Assembly (NCBI RefSeq): GCF_001427385.1
Contig: NZ_LMGJ01000003.1
Span: 264,363 to 328,362, forward strand
Reading direction: 5' to 3'
Length of the DNA stretch: 64,000 nucleotides
From: Mesorhizobium sp. Root157
GTDB lineage: Bacteria; Pseudomonadota; Alphaproteobacteria; Rhizobiales; Rhizobiaceae
Part shown: positions 45,891 through 55,626 of the stretch, in pieces
Numbering within the stretch: the stretch's first letter is position 1
Layout: each line of letters starts with the position of its first letter
Notes under the pieces: model-generated
Database searches by the model: none
Told to the model about the DNA's origin: nothing
The model's input: the letters and a program-made list of their open reading frames with translations, nothing else
Translations under genes and position numbers: made by a program

Positions 45891-46916
45891 ATGGACGCTA
45901 TTTTGCTGCAAATATTGAACGGTCTCGACAAGGGCGGCGCTTATGCGCTGATTGCACTTGGTCTTACCCTTGTCTTCGGCACACTGGGTGTCGTCAACTT
46001 CGCCCACGGCGCGCTGTTCATGTTGGGCGCATTCTGCGCCGTCACGTTCAACAAGCTGCTCAATCTCGAAAGCGTTGTGATCGACCCCAGCCAGACGACG
46101 GCCTGGGGTACGCCGCTTGAAGTCCGCACGCCCTACATAGAGGCCCTGCTCGGCGACTTCGGCGCATATCTGCACGATTATTCCGTTCCCTTCTCCATCC
46201 TGCTCGCCATACCCGTGATGCTCATCATCGGCATCGTCATGGAGCGCGGACTGATCCGCCATTTCTACAAGCGGCCACATGCCGACCAGATTCTGGTCAC
46301 CTTCGGCCTTGCCATCGTCATCCAGGAAATCATCAAGCATTTCTTCGGCGCAAACCCCATTCCGCAGCCGGCGCCCATGGCTTTCGGCGGTACAGCCTAT
46401 GTCGGCGAAATCTTCGGCATGGGGCAGACGCTCGCCTATCCATGGTGGCGCATCATCTATTTCCTGTTCTCGCTCGGCGTGATCGGAGCGGTCTTTGCGT
46501 TCCTCCAGTTCACCACTTACGGCATGGTGGTCAGGGCCGGCATGCGCGACCGCGAGACGGTCGGCCTGCTCGGCATCGACATCGAGCGGCGCTTCACCGT
46601 CGTATTCGGACTGGCCTCGGTGGTCGCCGGCGTGGCGGGCGTCATGTACACACCGATCCTGCCGCCGGACTACCACATGGGCATGGAGTTTCTGGTGCTG
46701 TCCTTCGTGGTCGTCGTCGTCGGCGGCATGGGTTCGCTGGGCGGCGCGGTGGCTGCCGGCTTCCTGCTCGGCATCCTGCAATCCTTCGCCTCGATGAACG
46801 AGGTCAAGGCGATTATTCCCGGTATCGATCAGATCATCATCTACCTTGTCGCCGTCGTCATCCTGTTGACACTGCCGCGCGGGTTGATGGGTCGCAAAGG
46901 CGTGATGGAGGACTGA
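45891..46916 (+). CDS. HAAT-type ABC transporter permease, LivH family
   Basis: A 341-residue inner-membrane permease starting MDAILLQILNGLDKGGAYALIALGLTLVFGTLGVVNFAHGALFMLG, the characteristic LivH N-terminus. The C-terminal VVVVVGGMGSLGGAVAAGFLLG is the permease motif that contacts the ATPases. About eight membrane segments. The ATG at 45891 is preferred over a GTG two codons earlier. It forms the channel with the LivM-type protein encoded three bases downstream. Confidence 0.92.
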   Translation: MDAILLQILNGLDKGGAYALIALGLTLVFGTLGVVNFAHGALFMLGAFCAVTFNKLLNLESVVIDPSQTTAWGTPLEVRTPYIEALLGDFGAYLHDYSVPFSILLAIPVMLIIGIVMERGLIRHFYKRPHADQILVTFGLAIVIQEIIKHFFGANPIPQPAPMAFGGTAYVGEIFGMGQTLAYPWWRIIYFLFSLGVIGAVFAFLQFTTYGMVVRAGMRDRETVGLLGIDIERRFTVVFGLASVVAGVAGVMYTPILPPDYHMGMEFLVLSFVVVVVGGMGSLGGAVAAGFLLGILQSFASMNEVKAIIPGIDQIIIYLVAVVILLTLPRGLMGRKGVMED

Positions 46917-46919
46917 TCC

Positions 46920-48074
46920 ATGTTCAAAGGCCTCTCCCGCAACGACTGGATCATGCTCGCCGGCTTCACCGCCTTCGTGCTCCTGATGCCAATCATCCTG
47001 CAGCCGATCGGCGCCGCCTATCCAGCGCTGATGCAGAAATTCTGCATCTTCGGCATCTTCGCCATCGGCTTCAACATCCTGTTCGGCCTGACCGGCTACC
47101 TGTCCTTCGGTCATGCCGCGTTCCTGGGCGTCGGGTCTTATGCCGCGGTCTGGTCGTTCAAGCTGTTCACCATGAACATCATCCCGGCGATTTTCATGTC
47201 GGTGTTCTTCGCGGCGATCTTCGCCGTCGTCATCGGCTATGTGAGCCTCAGGCGGTCGGGCATCTATTTCTCGATCCTCACGCTGGCATTTGCCCAGATG
47301 TGCTACAATCTGGCCTACTCCGTGCTCACCCCTTTGACCAACGGCGAAACCGGCCTGCAGTTGACGTTGCGGGATCCACGCTGGATCGACGCAATGTTCC
47401 ATGAGCCGGGCGCCGGACTGCCGAGGGCGACCCTGTTCGGCCTCGAGACCAGCGGCGGCGGCCTGGGCGGCTTCTATCTTTGCGCCGTGGCGCTGATCAT
47501 CTGCTTCTACATCTCGATGCGCATCTTCCGCTCGCCATTCGGCATGATGCTTCGCGCCATAAAGTCGAACCAGAACCGCATGCGCTACACCGGCTTCGAC
47601 ACCCGCCCCTACTTGCTCGCCGCCTTCGTCATTTCGGGCGTCTATGCAGGCCTCGCCGGCAGCCTGATGGTCGCGACCGACCCGCTGGCGGGCGCCGAGC
47701 GGATGCAGTGGACCGCATCGGGCGAAGTGGTGCTGATGACCATACTGGGCGGCGTCGGCACGCTGATCGGCCCGGTGGTGGGCGCGGCCGTCATCAAGTA
47801 CTTCGAGAACATCTTCTCCTCGTTCGGTCCGGATACCCTCCATGGGGTCTTTAGTTTCCTGCCCGATACGATCGAGAACGCACTGGTTTCATTCCTCTCG
47901 CTGTTCGTCGGCGAAGGTTGGAACCTGACGCTCGGCGTCATTTTCGTACTGCTCGTGGTCTTCATGCCGGGCGGCATCATCGAAGGCCTGCGCCGCCTGT
48001 GGGTCATCTTCACCCGCCGACGCGGCGGCGGCGATGCCGTGCCAGCGGCGCCCCATCCCCAACCGGCGGAGTAA
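46920..48074 (+). CDS. HAAT-type ABC transporter permease, LivM family
   Basis: A 384-residue permease with about nine membrane segments. [28 protein letters not shown] and [17 protein letters not shown] are LivM signatures. The C-terminus ends in a basic, Pro/Ala-rich cytoplasmic tail ([16 protein letters not shown]). It follows LivH by three bases and precedes the first ATPase by four bases. Confidence 0.92.
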   Translation: MFKGLSRNDWIMLAGFTAFVLLMPIILQPIGAAYPALMQKFCIFGIFAIGFNILFGLTGYLSFGHAAFLGVGSYAAVWSFKLFTMNIIPAIFMSVFFAAIFAVVIGYVSLRRSGIYFSILTLAFAQMCYNLAYSVLTPLTNGETGLQLTLRDPRWIDAMFHEPGAGLPRATLFGLETSGGGLGGFYLCAVALIICFYISMRIFRSPFGMMLRAIKSNQNRMRYTGFDTRPYLLAAFVISGVYAGLAGSLMVATDPLAGAERMQWTASGEVVLMTILGGVGTLIGPVVGAAVIKYFENIFSSFGPDTLHGVFSFLPDTIENALVSFLSLFVGEGWNLTLGVIFVLLVVFMPGGIIEGLRRLWVIFTRRRGGGDAVPAAPHPQPAE

Positions 48075-48078
48075 TCCG

Positions 48079-48846
48079 ATGAGCGACAAAAACATCGTCC
48101 TGCATGTCGCCGACGTCCACAAGCGCTTCGGGGGTCTGCACGCACTGGCGGACGTCGACCTGCAGGTCGAGGAAGGCACCGTGCATGCCATCATCGGCCC
48201 TAACGGCGCCGGCAAGTCGACGCTGCTCAATGTGTGCGTGGGCCGCATCAAGCCGGACCGGGGGCAAGTCGTTTTCGACGGCCAGGCGCTCAACAACCAC
48301 CAACCGCACCAGATCAACCAGCTTGGCGTCAGCCGGGTCTTCCAGACGCCGGAGATTTTCGCCGACCTGTCGCTGCTTGAAAACGTCATGATCCCGGCCT
48401 TCGCCAAGCGCGACGGGGCCTTCCGTTTCAACGCCTCCTCCCCCGTCGCCAAGCAAAAGGACATCCGCGAGAAAGCGGAGGCGGCGCTTGAAGACGTCGG
48501 CCTGCAGAACAGACGCAACGTCGAGGCCGGCAGCCTGTCGCGCGGCGACAAGCGCCGCCTGGAACTGGCCATGTGCCTGGTGCAGAATCCGCGCCTGTTG
48601 CTGCTTGACGAACCGACGGCCGGCATGTCGCGCCATGACACAAACAGCACTATCGACCTTCTCAAGCGCATCAAGAGCCGCGGCATGACCAAGGTCATCA
48701 TCGAACACGACATGCATGTCGTGTTTTCACTTGCAGACAAGATAAGCGTGCTTGCGCAGGGACGCATCATAGCGGACGGTACGCCCGAAGATGTGCGGGC
48801 AAATCCCAAGGTCAAGGAAGCTTATCTCGGGGAGGCACAAACATGA
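48079..48846 (+). CDS. HAAT-type ABC transporter ATPase, LivG family
   Basis: A 255-residue ATPase. Walker A is GPNGAGKST, Walker B LLLLDEPTAGM. The family C-loop is unusual: LSRGDKRRLELAM instead of the ABC consensus LSGGQ, a deviation also common in LivG proteins. The start at 48079 follows the LivM stop by four bases, and the stop overlaps the next start (ATGA). Confidence 0.92.
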   Translation: MSDKNIVLHVADVHKRFGGLHALADVDLQVEEGTVHAIIGPNGAGKSTLLNVCVGRIKPDRGQVVFDGQALNNHQPHQINQLGVSRVFQTPEIFADLSLLENVMIPAFAKRDGAFRFNASSPVAKQKDIREKAEAALEDVGLQNRRNVEAGSLSRGDKRRLELAMCLVQNPRLLLLDEPTAGMSRHDTNSTIDLLKRIKSRGMTKVIIEHDMHVVFSLADKISVLAQGRIIADGTPEDVRANPKVKEAYLGEAQT

Positions 48847-49616
48847 ACATGGCCGCGCATTCCGAAAAAGACTTCACGGGGGGAGCGACGAAAGTGGCGG
48901 ACAACGAAGCCGAGCCGTTCTTCAGCGTCAGAGACATCCACGCCTATTACGGCGAATCCTACATCGTCCAGGGTGTTTCCTTCGACATTCGCAAGGGCGA
49001 AATCCTGTCGCTGCTGGGCCGCAACGGCGCCGGCAAGACCTCGACCCTGCGCACATTGGCGCGTGTGGCATCGCCACAACTGGCGTCTGGCGAAATCTGG
49101 CTTGAAGGCAAGCCCATCCACAAGATGAAGTCGCATCAAGCGGCGCAGGCCGGCGTGCAATTGGTGCCGGAGGACCGGCGCATCATCGGCGGCCTCTCTG
49201 TCGAGGAAAACCTGATCCTTGCCCAGGTGGCAGAACCGAAGGGCTGGGAATTGCAGCGCATCTACGAGCACTTTCCACGCCTGGCCGAACGGCGCAAACA
49301 AGAGGCGACGACGCTTTCGGGCGGCGAGCAACAGATGCTTGCGGTGGCACGTGCCCTGGCCCGCGACATCAAGATCCTCTTCCTCGACGAGCCTTACGAG
49401 GGACTTGCGCCGGTCATCGTCCAGGAGATTGAAAAGATCGTCCAGCAGATCCGCGAAATCGGCATCACCACCATCATTGTGGAACAGAACGCGGTTGCGG
49501 CGCTGAGGCTTTCAGACCACGCCGTCATCATGGACACCGGCACCGTCGTGTTCAGCGGCACGGCCAAGGAAGTGCTCGAAAACGCCCAGCTTCGTCACGA
49601 ATATCTGGCGATATGA
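48843..49616 (+). CDS. HAAT-type ABC transporter ATPase, LivF family
   Basis: A 257-residue ATPase with a 20-residue extra N-terminal segment before VRDIHAYYGESYIVQG. Walker A GRNGAGKTST, signature LSGGEQQMLAVARAL and Walker B ILFLDEPYEGLAP are canonical. The ATG lies in ATGA overlapping the LivG stop. With the binding protein and the three upstream components it completes a five-gene transporter. Confidence 0.92.
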   Translation: MNMAAHSEKDFTGGATKVADNEAEPFFSVRDIHAYYGESYIVQGVSFDIRKGEILSLLGRNGAGKTSTLRTLARVASPQLASGEIWLEGKPIHKMKSHQAAQAGVQLVPEDRRIIGGLSVEENLILAQVAEPKGWELQRIYEHFPRLAERRKQEATTLSGGEQQMLAVARALARDIKILFLDEPYEGLAPVIVQEIEKIVQQIREIGITTIIVEQNAVAALRLSDHAVIMDTGTVVFSGTAKEVLENAQLRHEYLAI

Positions 49617-49735
49617 GGAAGCGGGGGAACAGCGAGTAGCGATCGGAGACTGCAGGCTTCCAGACCGGAGACGGTTCCGGCCTGGATGAGAACGTGGCTT
49701 CCCGCCCCTCTTGTATCGCCAGCTATTTCAACTGG

Positions 49736-50542
49736 CTATTCGCCAATCTTTTCCTGTTCGAGCGCGCCCAAAAGCGCCGCTGCGGCCACGAAATCCCGCT
49801 TGCGGTGCGAGCGCCGGGCAACGGCTTCGGCGTCCTGCCCCCATTGCTCGATCTGCCAGTCCTCATCCACATGAGCGGCAAGCCAGGCGGCGTCGACATC
49901 CAGTTCCCCGGCATCGGCGGCAAGGGCCAGCAGGGCCGAACCGGTTAGCGACGTCATGACGTGCAAAGCGGCCAACCGGAACGGATTGGCGTTTCTGGCC
50001 AGATGCGCACCAAGAACAGCGATCGATTCCCTTGGCTGCTCGACATGGATCACACCCTCAGCAAGGTTGAAGCGCGCACTCAGTGTAACCTGGACCCAAT
50101 CCAGCACCGGGTCCCAGTGCGTGTTTTGGCGCTCCACGAGGCCCTGTGGCGCATCGGCTCGATAGCAAAGCATATCGGAGGCGGCAAAGCGCAAAATATC
50201 CTCCAGCACGGCCTGCGGATCGACCGCCACACCAACGATCGCGGTGTTGGCCAGCCGCAAGACGGGCATCGATACCGGGTCGATGACCTCCTTTTGCACT
50301 TCGAACTCCGAGGCGACAAGCAGTGCCGCCGGTTCGGTCGGCAGAGCCAGCAACGCCTTGCCCGGCGTGCGCACCGGCTTGCCATCGAGATGCACGGCGA
50401 AGCCAGCCGCCTCCTTCGAAACCGAGGCGGCCTTGTAGAACCGCTTCGGCAACGGCGTCTTCATCTGGATTTGCGCACGACGCACCGGATCCGGATCGGA
50501 CAGATAGTTGCCGGCTTCGAGGTCTTTCAAAATATCCCGCAT
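49736..50542 (-). CDS. ATP12-family F1-ATPase assembly chaperone
   Basis: A 268-residue protein with the ATP12 pattern: KRFYKAASVSKEAAGFAVHLDGKPVRTPGKALL at the start, and RFAASDMLCYRADAPQGLVERQNTHWDP, with the Trp-rich end DEDWQIEQWGQDAEA. In mitochondria ATP12 holds F1 alpha subunit during assembly; alphaproteobacteria carry the ancestral gene. The ATG at 50540-50542 has AGGAACTG upstream; an adjoining GTG is an alternative. It closes a three-gene run with the EamA and RluA-family genes. Confidence 0.88.
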   Translation of the reverse strand: MRDILKDLEAGNYLSDPDPVRRAQIQMKTPLPKRFYKAASVSKEAAGFAVHLDGKPVRTPGKALLALPTEPAALLVASEFEVQKEVIDPVSMPVLRLANTAIVGVAVDPQAVLEDILRFAASDMLCYRADAPQGLVERQNTHWDPVLDWVQVTLSARFNLAEGVIHVEQPRESIAVLGAHLARNANPFRLAALHVMTSLTGSALLALAADAGELDVDAAWLAAHVDEDWQIEQWGQDAEAVARRSHRKRDFVAAAALLGALEQEKIGE

Positions 50543-50550
50543 CACAGTTC

Positions 50551-51465
50551 CTAACCGATGATCTGCTTGCGCACCGGCCGATTGACGATGATCAACCCGA
50601 TAGTGATCAGCGCCAAGGCAATGAAAATTCGAGCGCTCAACGCCTCACCCAGAAAGACAGCTCCGCAAAGCACGCCAAATACAGGCGTCAGGAAGGCGAA
50701 ACTCGACAATCCGGACGCCGGGTAGCGCCTGAGCAACCAAAACCACAGGACGTAGGTGAAGGCAACGATGTAGACCGCCTGGAACAGCAAGGCGGCTGTT
50801 GCCGCGGCGGTGACATCGCGGATCGGATGCTGGGCCAAAGGCAGAGCGATGAAGCCGACCACGGCTGCCCCCGCCAATTGATAAAGAAGCACCTTCTCCG
50901 CGCCGATGTTGGTCAGTCTCGATCGCTTGATGACGAGATTGGTAAGCGCCCACAAAATGCCGGCACCAAGGCTCAAAAGATCACCCATCAGCGCCCCGCC
51001 GGTGCCCAATTTATCGGAAAACACCGTGGCGAGACCGAGAAATGCCAGAACCAGCCCAGCCAGTTTTCGCCTGGTGAAGTGCTCGCCCAGAAAGAAATGG
51101 CCGCCGATCAGCATCCAGAACGGCATGGCGTTGACGAGGAGCGTGTTGCGGGCGACCGTTGTCTGCTCCAGTCCGATGTAGAGGAACAGGAACTCAAGGC
51201 CGAACAGCGCCCCCGCCACGGTCCCGGCGACGAGCGTTCCATCGCGCTCAAACAAGGCGATGCCGCGCCAGCGGCACCAGCCAACGACCAGCAGGCCGCC
51301 AATCAACGCCCGAGCGATTGAAATGAAGACGGGGTCAAAGCCGCCGTAGGCAATTTTCGCGGCAACATAGTTGAGGCCCCACGACAGCGTCAGGCCGAGC
51401 ATCATGGCCGTTGCGGCCACGTCGATGGCATCGCGCCGTTCTATGCCATCGACGGCAGCGCTCAC
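50551..51465 (-). CDS. EamA/DMT family transporter
   Basis: A 304-residue protein with ten predicted membrane helices in two EamA repeats; typical phrases are MMLGLTLSWGLNYVAAKIA in repeat 1 and FLTPVFGVLCGAVFLGEAL in repeat 2. Family members export amino acids, nucleosides or drugs; substrate unknown. It starts with GTG, overlapping the stop of the upstream pseudouridine synthase (GTGA at 51462-51465), and ends eight bases before the ATP12 gene. Confidence 0.88.
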   Translation of the reverse strand: MSAAVDGIERRDAIDVAATAMMLGLTLSWGLNYVAAKIAYGGFDPVFISIARALIGGLLVVGWCRWRGIALFERDGTLVAGTVAGALFGLEFLFLYIGLEQTTVARNTLLVNAMPFWMLIGGHFFLGEHFTRRKLAGLVLAFLGLATVFSDKLGTGGALMGDLLSLGAGILWALTNLVIKRSRLTNIGAEKVLLYQLAGAAVVGFIALPLAQHPIRDVTAAATAALLFQAVYIVAFTYVLWFWLLRRYPASGLSSFAFLTPVFGVLCGAVFLGEALSARIFIALALITIGLIIVNRPVRKQIIG

Positions 51466-52448
51466 GTGTCGTCCTCAGCGCTCTGCAGGTCAAAGCCGAT
51501 CAGGTTCCAGCTCTGGCGCATGTGCGGTGGCATCGGCGCCGTGACATCGATCTTGCCGCCATCGGGATGCGGGATGACGATGCGACGGGCATGCAGGTGC
51601 AGCCGGTTCTGGAGGCCGCCGGGAAACTCCCAGTTGGTATCGGCCTCGAAATATTTGGGATCACCGATGATCGGGCACCCGATATGGGCCGCGTGGACAC
51701 GAAGTTGGTGGGTGCGGCCGGTATAGGGTTCCATCTCCAGCCAGGACATCGACTGCGCGGCCTGCTCGATGACGCGATAGTAGGACACCGCGTGATCGGC
51801 GCCCTTCTCGCCATGTTTGGCCACGCGCACGCGGTCACCGTCGGGCGTGGGTTCCTTGATCAGCCAGGTCGAAATCTTGTCTTCGCGCTTGGCCGGTACG
51901 CCCTTCACCAAGGCCCAATAGGTTTTCTTCGTCTCGCGGGCGCGAAACGATTCCGACAGTTTCATCGCGGCAAGACGGGTGCGGGCGACAACCAGCACGC
52001 CGGACGTATCGCGGTCGAGGCGATGGACAAGGCGCGGCTTCTCGCCCTTCTTGCTGCGCAATGCCTCCAGCATGTCATCGACGTTGCGCGTGACGCCCGA
52101 ACCACCCTGCACGGCAAGTCCGGCCGGCTTGTTGAAGACGTAGACCTTGGCGTCTTCGTGCAGCAGCATCCTGGCCAGAACGTCACCATCGTCCTGGTTG
52201 CGGATGGAATAGCCGGTAAGCTGGCCCTCGCCCTTCTTGTCCACGTCGAGCGGCGGAATGCGGATGACCTGACCGGGCTCGACGCGCGTGTCGGTCTTGG
52301 CACGGCCGCCGTTGACGCGGACCTGGCCCGAGCGCAGCAGCTTTTGCAGATGTCCGAAGCCAAGCCCCGGGAAATGGGTCTTGAACCAGCGGTCGAGCCG
52401 CATGCCGGCCTCGTCGGCCCCAACCGTTAGCTGTTCTACGCCTGCCAT
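51462..52448 (-). CDS. rluC: RluA-family pseudouridine synthase, RluC/RluD type
   Basis: A 328-residue rRNA-modifying enzyme. An N-terminal S4 RNA-binding domain (RLDRWFKTHFPGLGFGHLQKLLRSGQVRVNG) precedes the catalytic domain with HRLDRDTSGVLVVART, whose Asp is the catalytic residue, and GRTHQLRVH. The closest pattern is RluC, which modifies three uridines of 23S rRNA, but RluD-like specificity cannot be excluded. The ATG at 52446-52448 is used; an ATG nine codons upstream is possible. Confidence 0.88.
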   Translation of the reverse strand: MAGVEQLTVGADEAGMRLDRWFKTHFPGLGFGHLQKLLRSGQVRVNGGRAKTDTRVEPGQVIRIPPLDVDKKGEGQLTGYSIRNQDDGDVLARMLLHEDAKVYVFNKPAGLAVQGGSGVTRNVDDMLEALRSKKGEKPRLVHRLDRDTSGVLVVARTRLAAMKLSESFRARETKKTYWALVKGVPAKREDKISTWLIKEPTPDGDRVRVAKHGEKGADHAVSYYRVIEQAAQSMSWLEMEPYTGRTHQLRVHAAHIGCPIIGDPKYFEADTNWEFPGGLQNRLHLHARRIVIPHPDGGKIDVTAPMPPHMRQSWNLIGFDLQSAEDDT

Positions 52449-52513
52449 GTGCCTGTCCGCTTGATCGCCGGGCATCTTCAAGGATGCGCAAATGGCGATT
52501 CATCTGTTGGTTG

Positions 52514-52563
52514 GAGCATCGGAAATACCCGAAAGCCGGTTTCCACTGTTCAGTCCGATGCTC
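52514..52563. repeat. Dispersed palindromic repeat, copy C
   Basis: GAGCATCGGA (52514-52523) and TCCGATGCTC (52554-52563) flank an inner CCGAAAGCCGG...TTCCACTGTTC core. It lies in the 221-base gap between the RluA-family gene and rarA, which holds no other feature I can support. Confidence 0.8.
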
Positions 52564-52669
52564 TTTTCTGGAAGCGGGCAATAGCACCAAGCGCCGGCAT
52601 TTGCGAGCCGGCTTGCGGCCGCAGCATCGGGCCGAGGCCGGAATCGTTCGGATACGCGCAACAGCGCGC

Positions 52670-53980
52670 CTACATGCCGCGTTCCTTGCGCAGCTTGGCC
52701 CAATATTCGAGCCGTTTCCTCACCTCCCGCTCGAAGCCACGCTCGGGCGGATCGTAAAAGGTCCGGCGGCCCATTTTCTCCGGGAAATAATCCTGCCCGG
52801 AGAAGGCTTCCGGTTCGTCGTGGTCGTAGCGGTAGCCCGAACCGTAGCTTTCTTCCTTCATCAGCTTGGTCGGCGCATTGAGGATGTGCTTGGGCGGCAG
52901 AAGCGAGCCATGTTCCTTGGCGGCGCGGGTGGCTGCCTTGAACGCGTTGTACACGGCGTTGGATTTGGGAGCGGTCGCCAGATAGACGCAAGCCTGCGCG
53001 AAGGCCAGTTCGCCCTCTGGCGAGCCCAGATAGTCGTAGGCATCCTTGGCCGCATTGGCGACGACAAGAGCCTGCGGATCGGCCAGGCCGATATCCTCGA
53101 CAGCCATGCGAACCAGCCGGCGTCCGAGATAAAGCGGATCTTCGCCGGCATCGAACATGCGGGCGAGATAGTAGAGGGCGGCATCTGGATCGGAGCCGCG
53201 CACCGACTTGTGCAAGGCGGAGATCAGGTTGTAGTGGCCGTCCTGCCCCTTGTCGTAGATCGGCGCGCGGCGCTGGACGATGCGCATGAGGCCCTCGGCG
53301 TCGAAAACCTCACCGGGTTTCGCCGCTCGCCACACTTCTTCCGACAGGGTAAGCGAGGCACGACCATCGCCATCCGCCATGCGAACAAGGGACGCCCTCG
53401 CCTCCTCGTCAAGCGGCAAAGGCTTCGCCTCAGTTTCCTCGGCACGCTGCAACAGCTTGGCGATGCTGTCTTCGTCCAGAGAGTGAAAGACCAGCACCCG
53501 CGAGCGCGACAGAAGTGCTGCATTGAGTTCGAAGGAGGGATTTTCCGTTGTCGCGCCGACCAGAACGACGGTGCCGTCTTCCATGACGGGGAGGAAGGAA
53601 TCCTGCTGGGCACGGTTGAAGCGATGGATTTCGTCGACGAACAGCAGCGTCTGGCGACCGTTGGCGCGCCGCAGCCTGGCTGTTTCGAACACCTTCTTCA
53701 GGTCGGCGACACCGGAGAAGATGGCCGATATCTGCTCGAAGGCAAGACTGGTTTCCCCGGCGAGCAGCCGCGCTACCGTGGTCTTGCCGGTGCCGGGCGG
53801 CCCCCAGAAGACCATCGAGCCGAGCGTACCGGAAGCAATCATGCGCGTCAGCGCACCGTCAGGCCCGGTCAGATGCTCCTGGCCGACAACCTCGCCAAGG
53901 TTCTGCGGGCGCAGCCGGTCGGCCAGCGGCCGGCCAAGCGAGGCCTTTTCCGGTTGATCGGGACTGAACAGATCGGCCAT
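52670..53980 (-). CDS. rarA: Replication-associated recombination protein A (RarA/MgsA)
   Basis: A 436-residue AAA+ ATPase acting at stalled forks. The N-terminal ADRLRPQNLGEVVGQEHLTGPDG, Walker A GPPGTGKTT and Walker B LLFVDEIHRFNRAQQDSFLP are diagnostic; the C-terminus has the tetramerisation domain and PKSNAVYNAF / LRDAHYPGA-like region typical of RarA. GAGTGGAAA precedes the ATG. It follows the DegP-type gene by 62 bases on the same strand. Confidence 0.95.
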   Translation of the reverse strand: MADLFSPDQPEKASLGRPLADRLRPQNLGEVVGQEHLTGPDGALTRMIASGTLGSMVFWGPPGTGKTTVARLLAGETSLAFEQISAIFSGVADLKKVFETARLRRANGRQTLLFVDEIHRFNRAQQDSFLPVMEDGTVVLVGATTENPSFELNAALLSRSRVLVFHSLDEDSIAKLLQRAEETEAKPLPLDEEARASLVRMADGDGRASLTLSEEVWRAAKPGEVFDAEGLMRIVQRRAPIYDKGQDGHYNLISALHKSVRGSDPDAALYYLARMFDAGEDPLYLGRRLVRMAVEDIGLADPQALVVANAAKDAYDYLGSPEGELAFAQACVYLATAPKSNAVYNAFKAATRAAKEHGSLLPPKHILNAPTKLMKEESYGSGYRYDHDEPEAFSGQDYFPEKMGRRTFYDPPERGFEREVRKRLEYWAKLRKERGM

Positions 53981-54042
53981 TTTCCACTCTGTCGCGCGTG
54001 CCGAATTGTCCGGTCAGGCGCAGTCACTTTCGGCAATGAAGA

Positions 54043-55533
54043 TCAGTAACGCAACACCTGGCGAAGCAGCTGGCCGTCGCGCTCAACGGTGAAACGCCAC
54101 CAGCGCGTGCTCTGCTGCGATGCGTCCGCCAGCTTCCTTGCGTTGTCGATCGTCTGGCCATTGACCTCGCGCACGATATCGCCGGGCTGGAGGCCAAAAT
54201 CGGCCGCTGGGGAATTGCGGTCGACGTCGACTACGGCGACACCCTTGATGTCGGCCTTCATGCCCAGACGCTGGGCAAGACGCGGCGACATTTCCGCCAC
54301 CTTGGCCCCGGCGAACGGACTGCGGCCGCGCAGCAGGATCTCGGCGGAGGCAGCACCTTCTGGCGCACGCACAAGGGCAATGTCGAGTGTCTTTTCCTCA
54401 CCCTTGGAAAGCACGCCCAATTCGGCGGTCGCACCGATCGGCTGCGTGGCCAGCCGATAGCCCAGCGCATCGACATTCTCGATCATCGTACCATTGAAGG
54501 CCAGAACCACGTCGCCCGGCTTGAGGCCTGCCCTTTCCGAAGGGCCGGCCGGCTCCACCGCCGACACCAGAGCGCCATGGGGCGATTCCATGCCGAGCGA
54601 TTCGGCGATTTGCGGCGTCACCGGCTCGAACGTCGCGCCGATATAGGGCCGTTCGAAGAAATCATGCCCGGTTTTCGCAGCTTCCACGAAGGCTCGCACC
54701 ATGTTGGAAGGAATAGCGAATCCGATGCCGATGGAACCGCCGCTGCGGCTATAGATAGCGGTGTTGATGCCGACGAGCTGGCCCGCCATGTTGATCAGGC
54801 CGCCGCCGGAATTTCCCGGGTTGATGGCCGCATCGGTCTGAATGAAGAAGCCGGAATCGGAAATGCCGATATGGCTTCGCGCCAAGGCCGACACGATGCC
54901 GCTGGTGGTGGTCTGGCCGACACCGAACGGATTGCCGATGGCCAGCACCAGGTCACCTACCTGAAGTGCGTCGGAATCACCGATGGCAATGACCGGGAAA
55001 GGCTTGTCGGAATCGATTTTCAGGACCGCCAGATCGAGCGTTTCGTCCTTCAGCATAACCTTGCTGGTGAATTCACGACCGTCCGACATCGCGACCTTGA
55101 CCTCGTCGGCGTCCTTGATGACGTGGAAATTCGTGACGATGATGCCGGTCGGATCGACGAGCACCCCTGAACCCAGCGACGATTGCGCCCGCGGCATGGA
55201 ACGACCGAAGAATTGCTCGAAGAACGGGTCGCCGTCGAAAGGCGACCTCACCTTCGCGGTCTGCGAGGCATAGACGTTGACGACGGCTGGTGCCGTTTCC
55301 TTGACCAGCGGCGCGAACGACAACTGCATTTCTTCGCGGCCGAAAGGCACGCGCTGATCCGGGCCGGCGGTGGCTTTGTCATCCTGAGCGCCATGCAAGA
55401 GGTCCGTCAGGACATCGGAAAGGCCCGGACCCTCGCTTTTCTTGTCCTGCGCCACAGCCTGAGTGCCAAGCGGCGCGGCCAAAAACAGCATCAGGGAACC
55501 AATAATGGCAGCAGTCAACTGTTTGGCACGCAT
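54043..55533 (-). CDS. Periplasmic serine protease of the Do/DegP-DegQ family
   Basis: A 496-residue HtrA protein with a signal peptide (MRAKQLTAAIIGSLMLFLAAPLGTQAVA). The trypsin-like triad is His137 (NFHVIKDADEV), Asp167 (ETLDLAVLK) and Ser242 (INPGNSGGGL). Two PDZ domains follow (about residues 300-390 and 400-490). It degrades or refolds damaged envelope proteins. The start at 55533 is set by the signal peptide and a GGAGGATTCGCG site. It lies downstream of the secreted ankyrin protein gene on the same strand. Confidence 0.93.
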   Translation of the reverse strand: MRAKQLTAAIIGSLMLFLAAPLGTQAVAQDKKSEGPGLSDVLTDLLHGAQDDKATAGPDQRVPFGREEMQLSFAPLVKETAPAVVNVYASQTAKVRSPFDGDPFFEQFFGRSMPRAQSSLGSGVLVDPTGIIVTNFHVIKDADEVKVAMSDGREFTSKVMLKDETLDLAVLKIDSDKPFPVIAIGDSDALQVGDLVLAIGNPFGVGQTTTSGIVSALARSHIGISDSGFFIQTDAAINPGNSGGGLINMAGQLVGINTAIYSRSGGSIGIGFAIPSNMVRAFVEAAKTGHDFFERPYIGATFEPVTPQIAESLGMESPHGALVSAVEPAGPSERAGLKPGDVVLAFNGTMIENVDALGYRLATQPIGATAELGVLSKGEEKTLDIALVRAPEGAASAEILLRGRSPFAGAKVAEMSPRLAQRLGMKADIKGVAVVDVDRNSPAADFGLQPGDIVREVNGQTIDNARKLADASQQSTRWWRFTVERDGQLLRQVLRY

Positions 55534-55626
55534 TCGCGAATCCTCCGGGCATGGTCGCGCGCCATTGTCGCGACGATTGTGCAAAATGAAAGGCTGACGA
55601 ACCGAAATCCGGCTATTGTTTTGCCG

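Noticed and set aside
45642..47843. A 733-codon open frame on the minus strand
   Set aside because: It lies antisense to the livH/livM genes. Its His/Asp/Glu-rich composition is what antisense reading of G+C-rich membrane protein codons gives, and it has no domain pattern.
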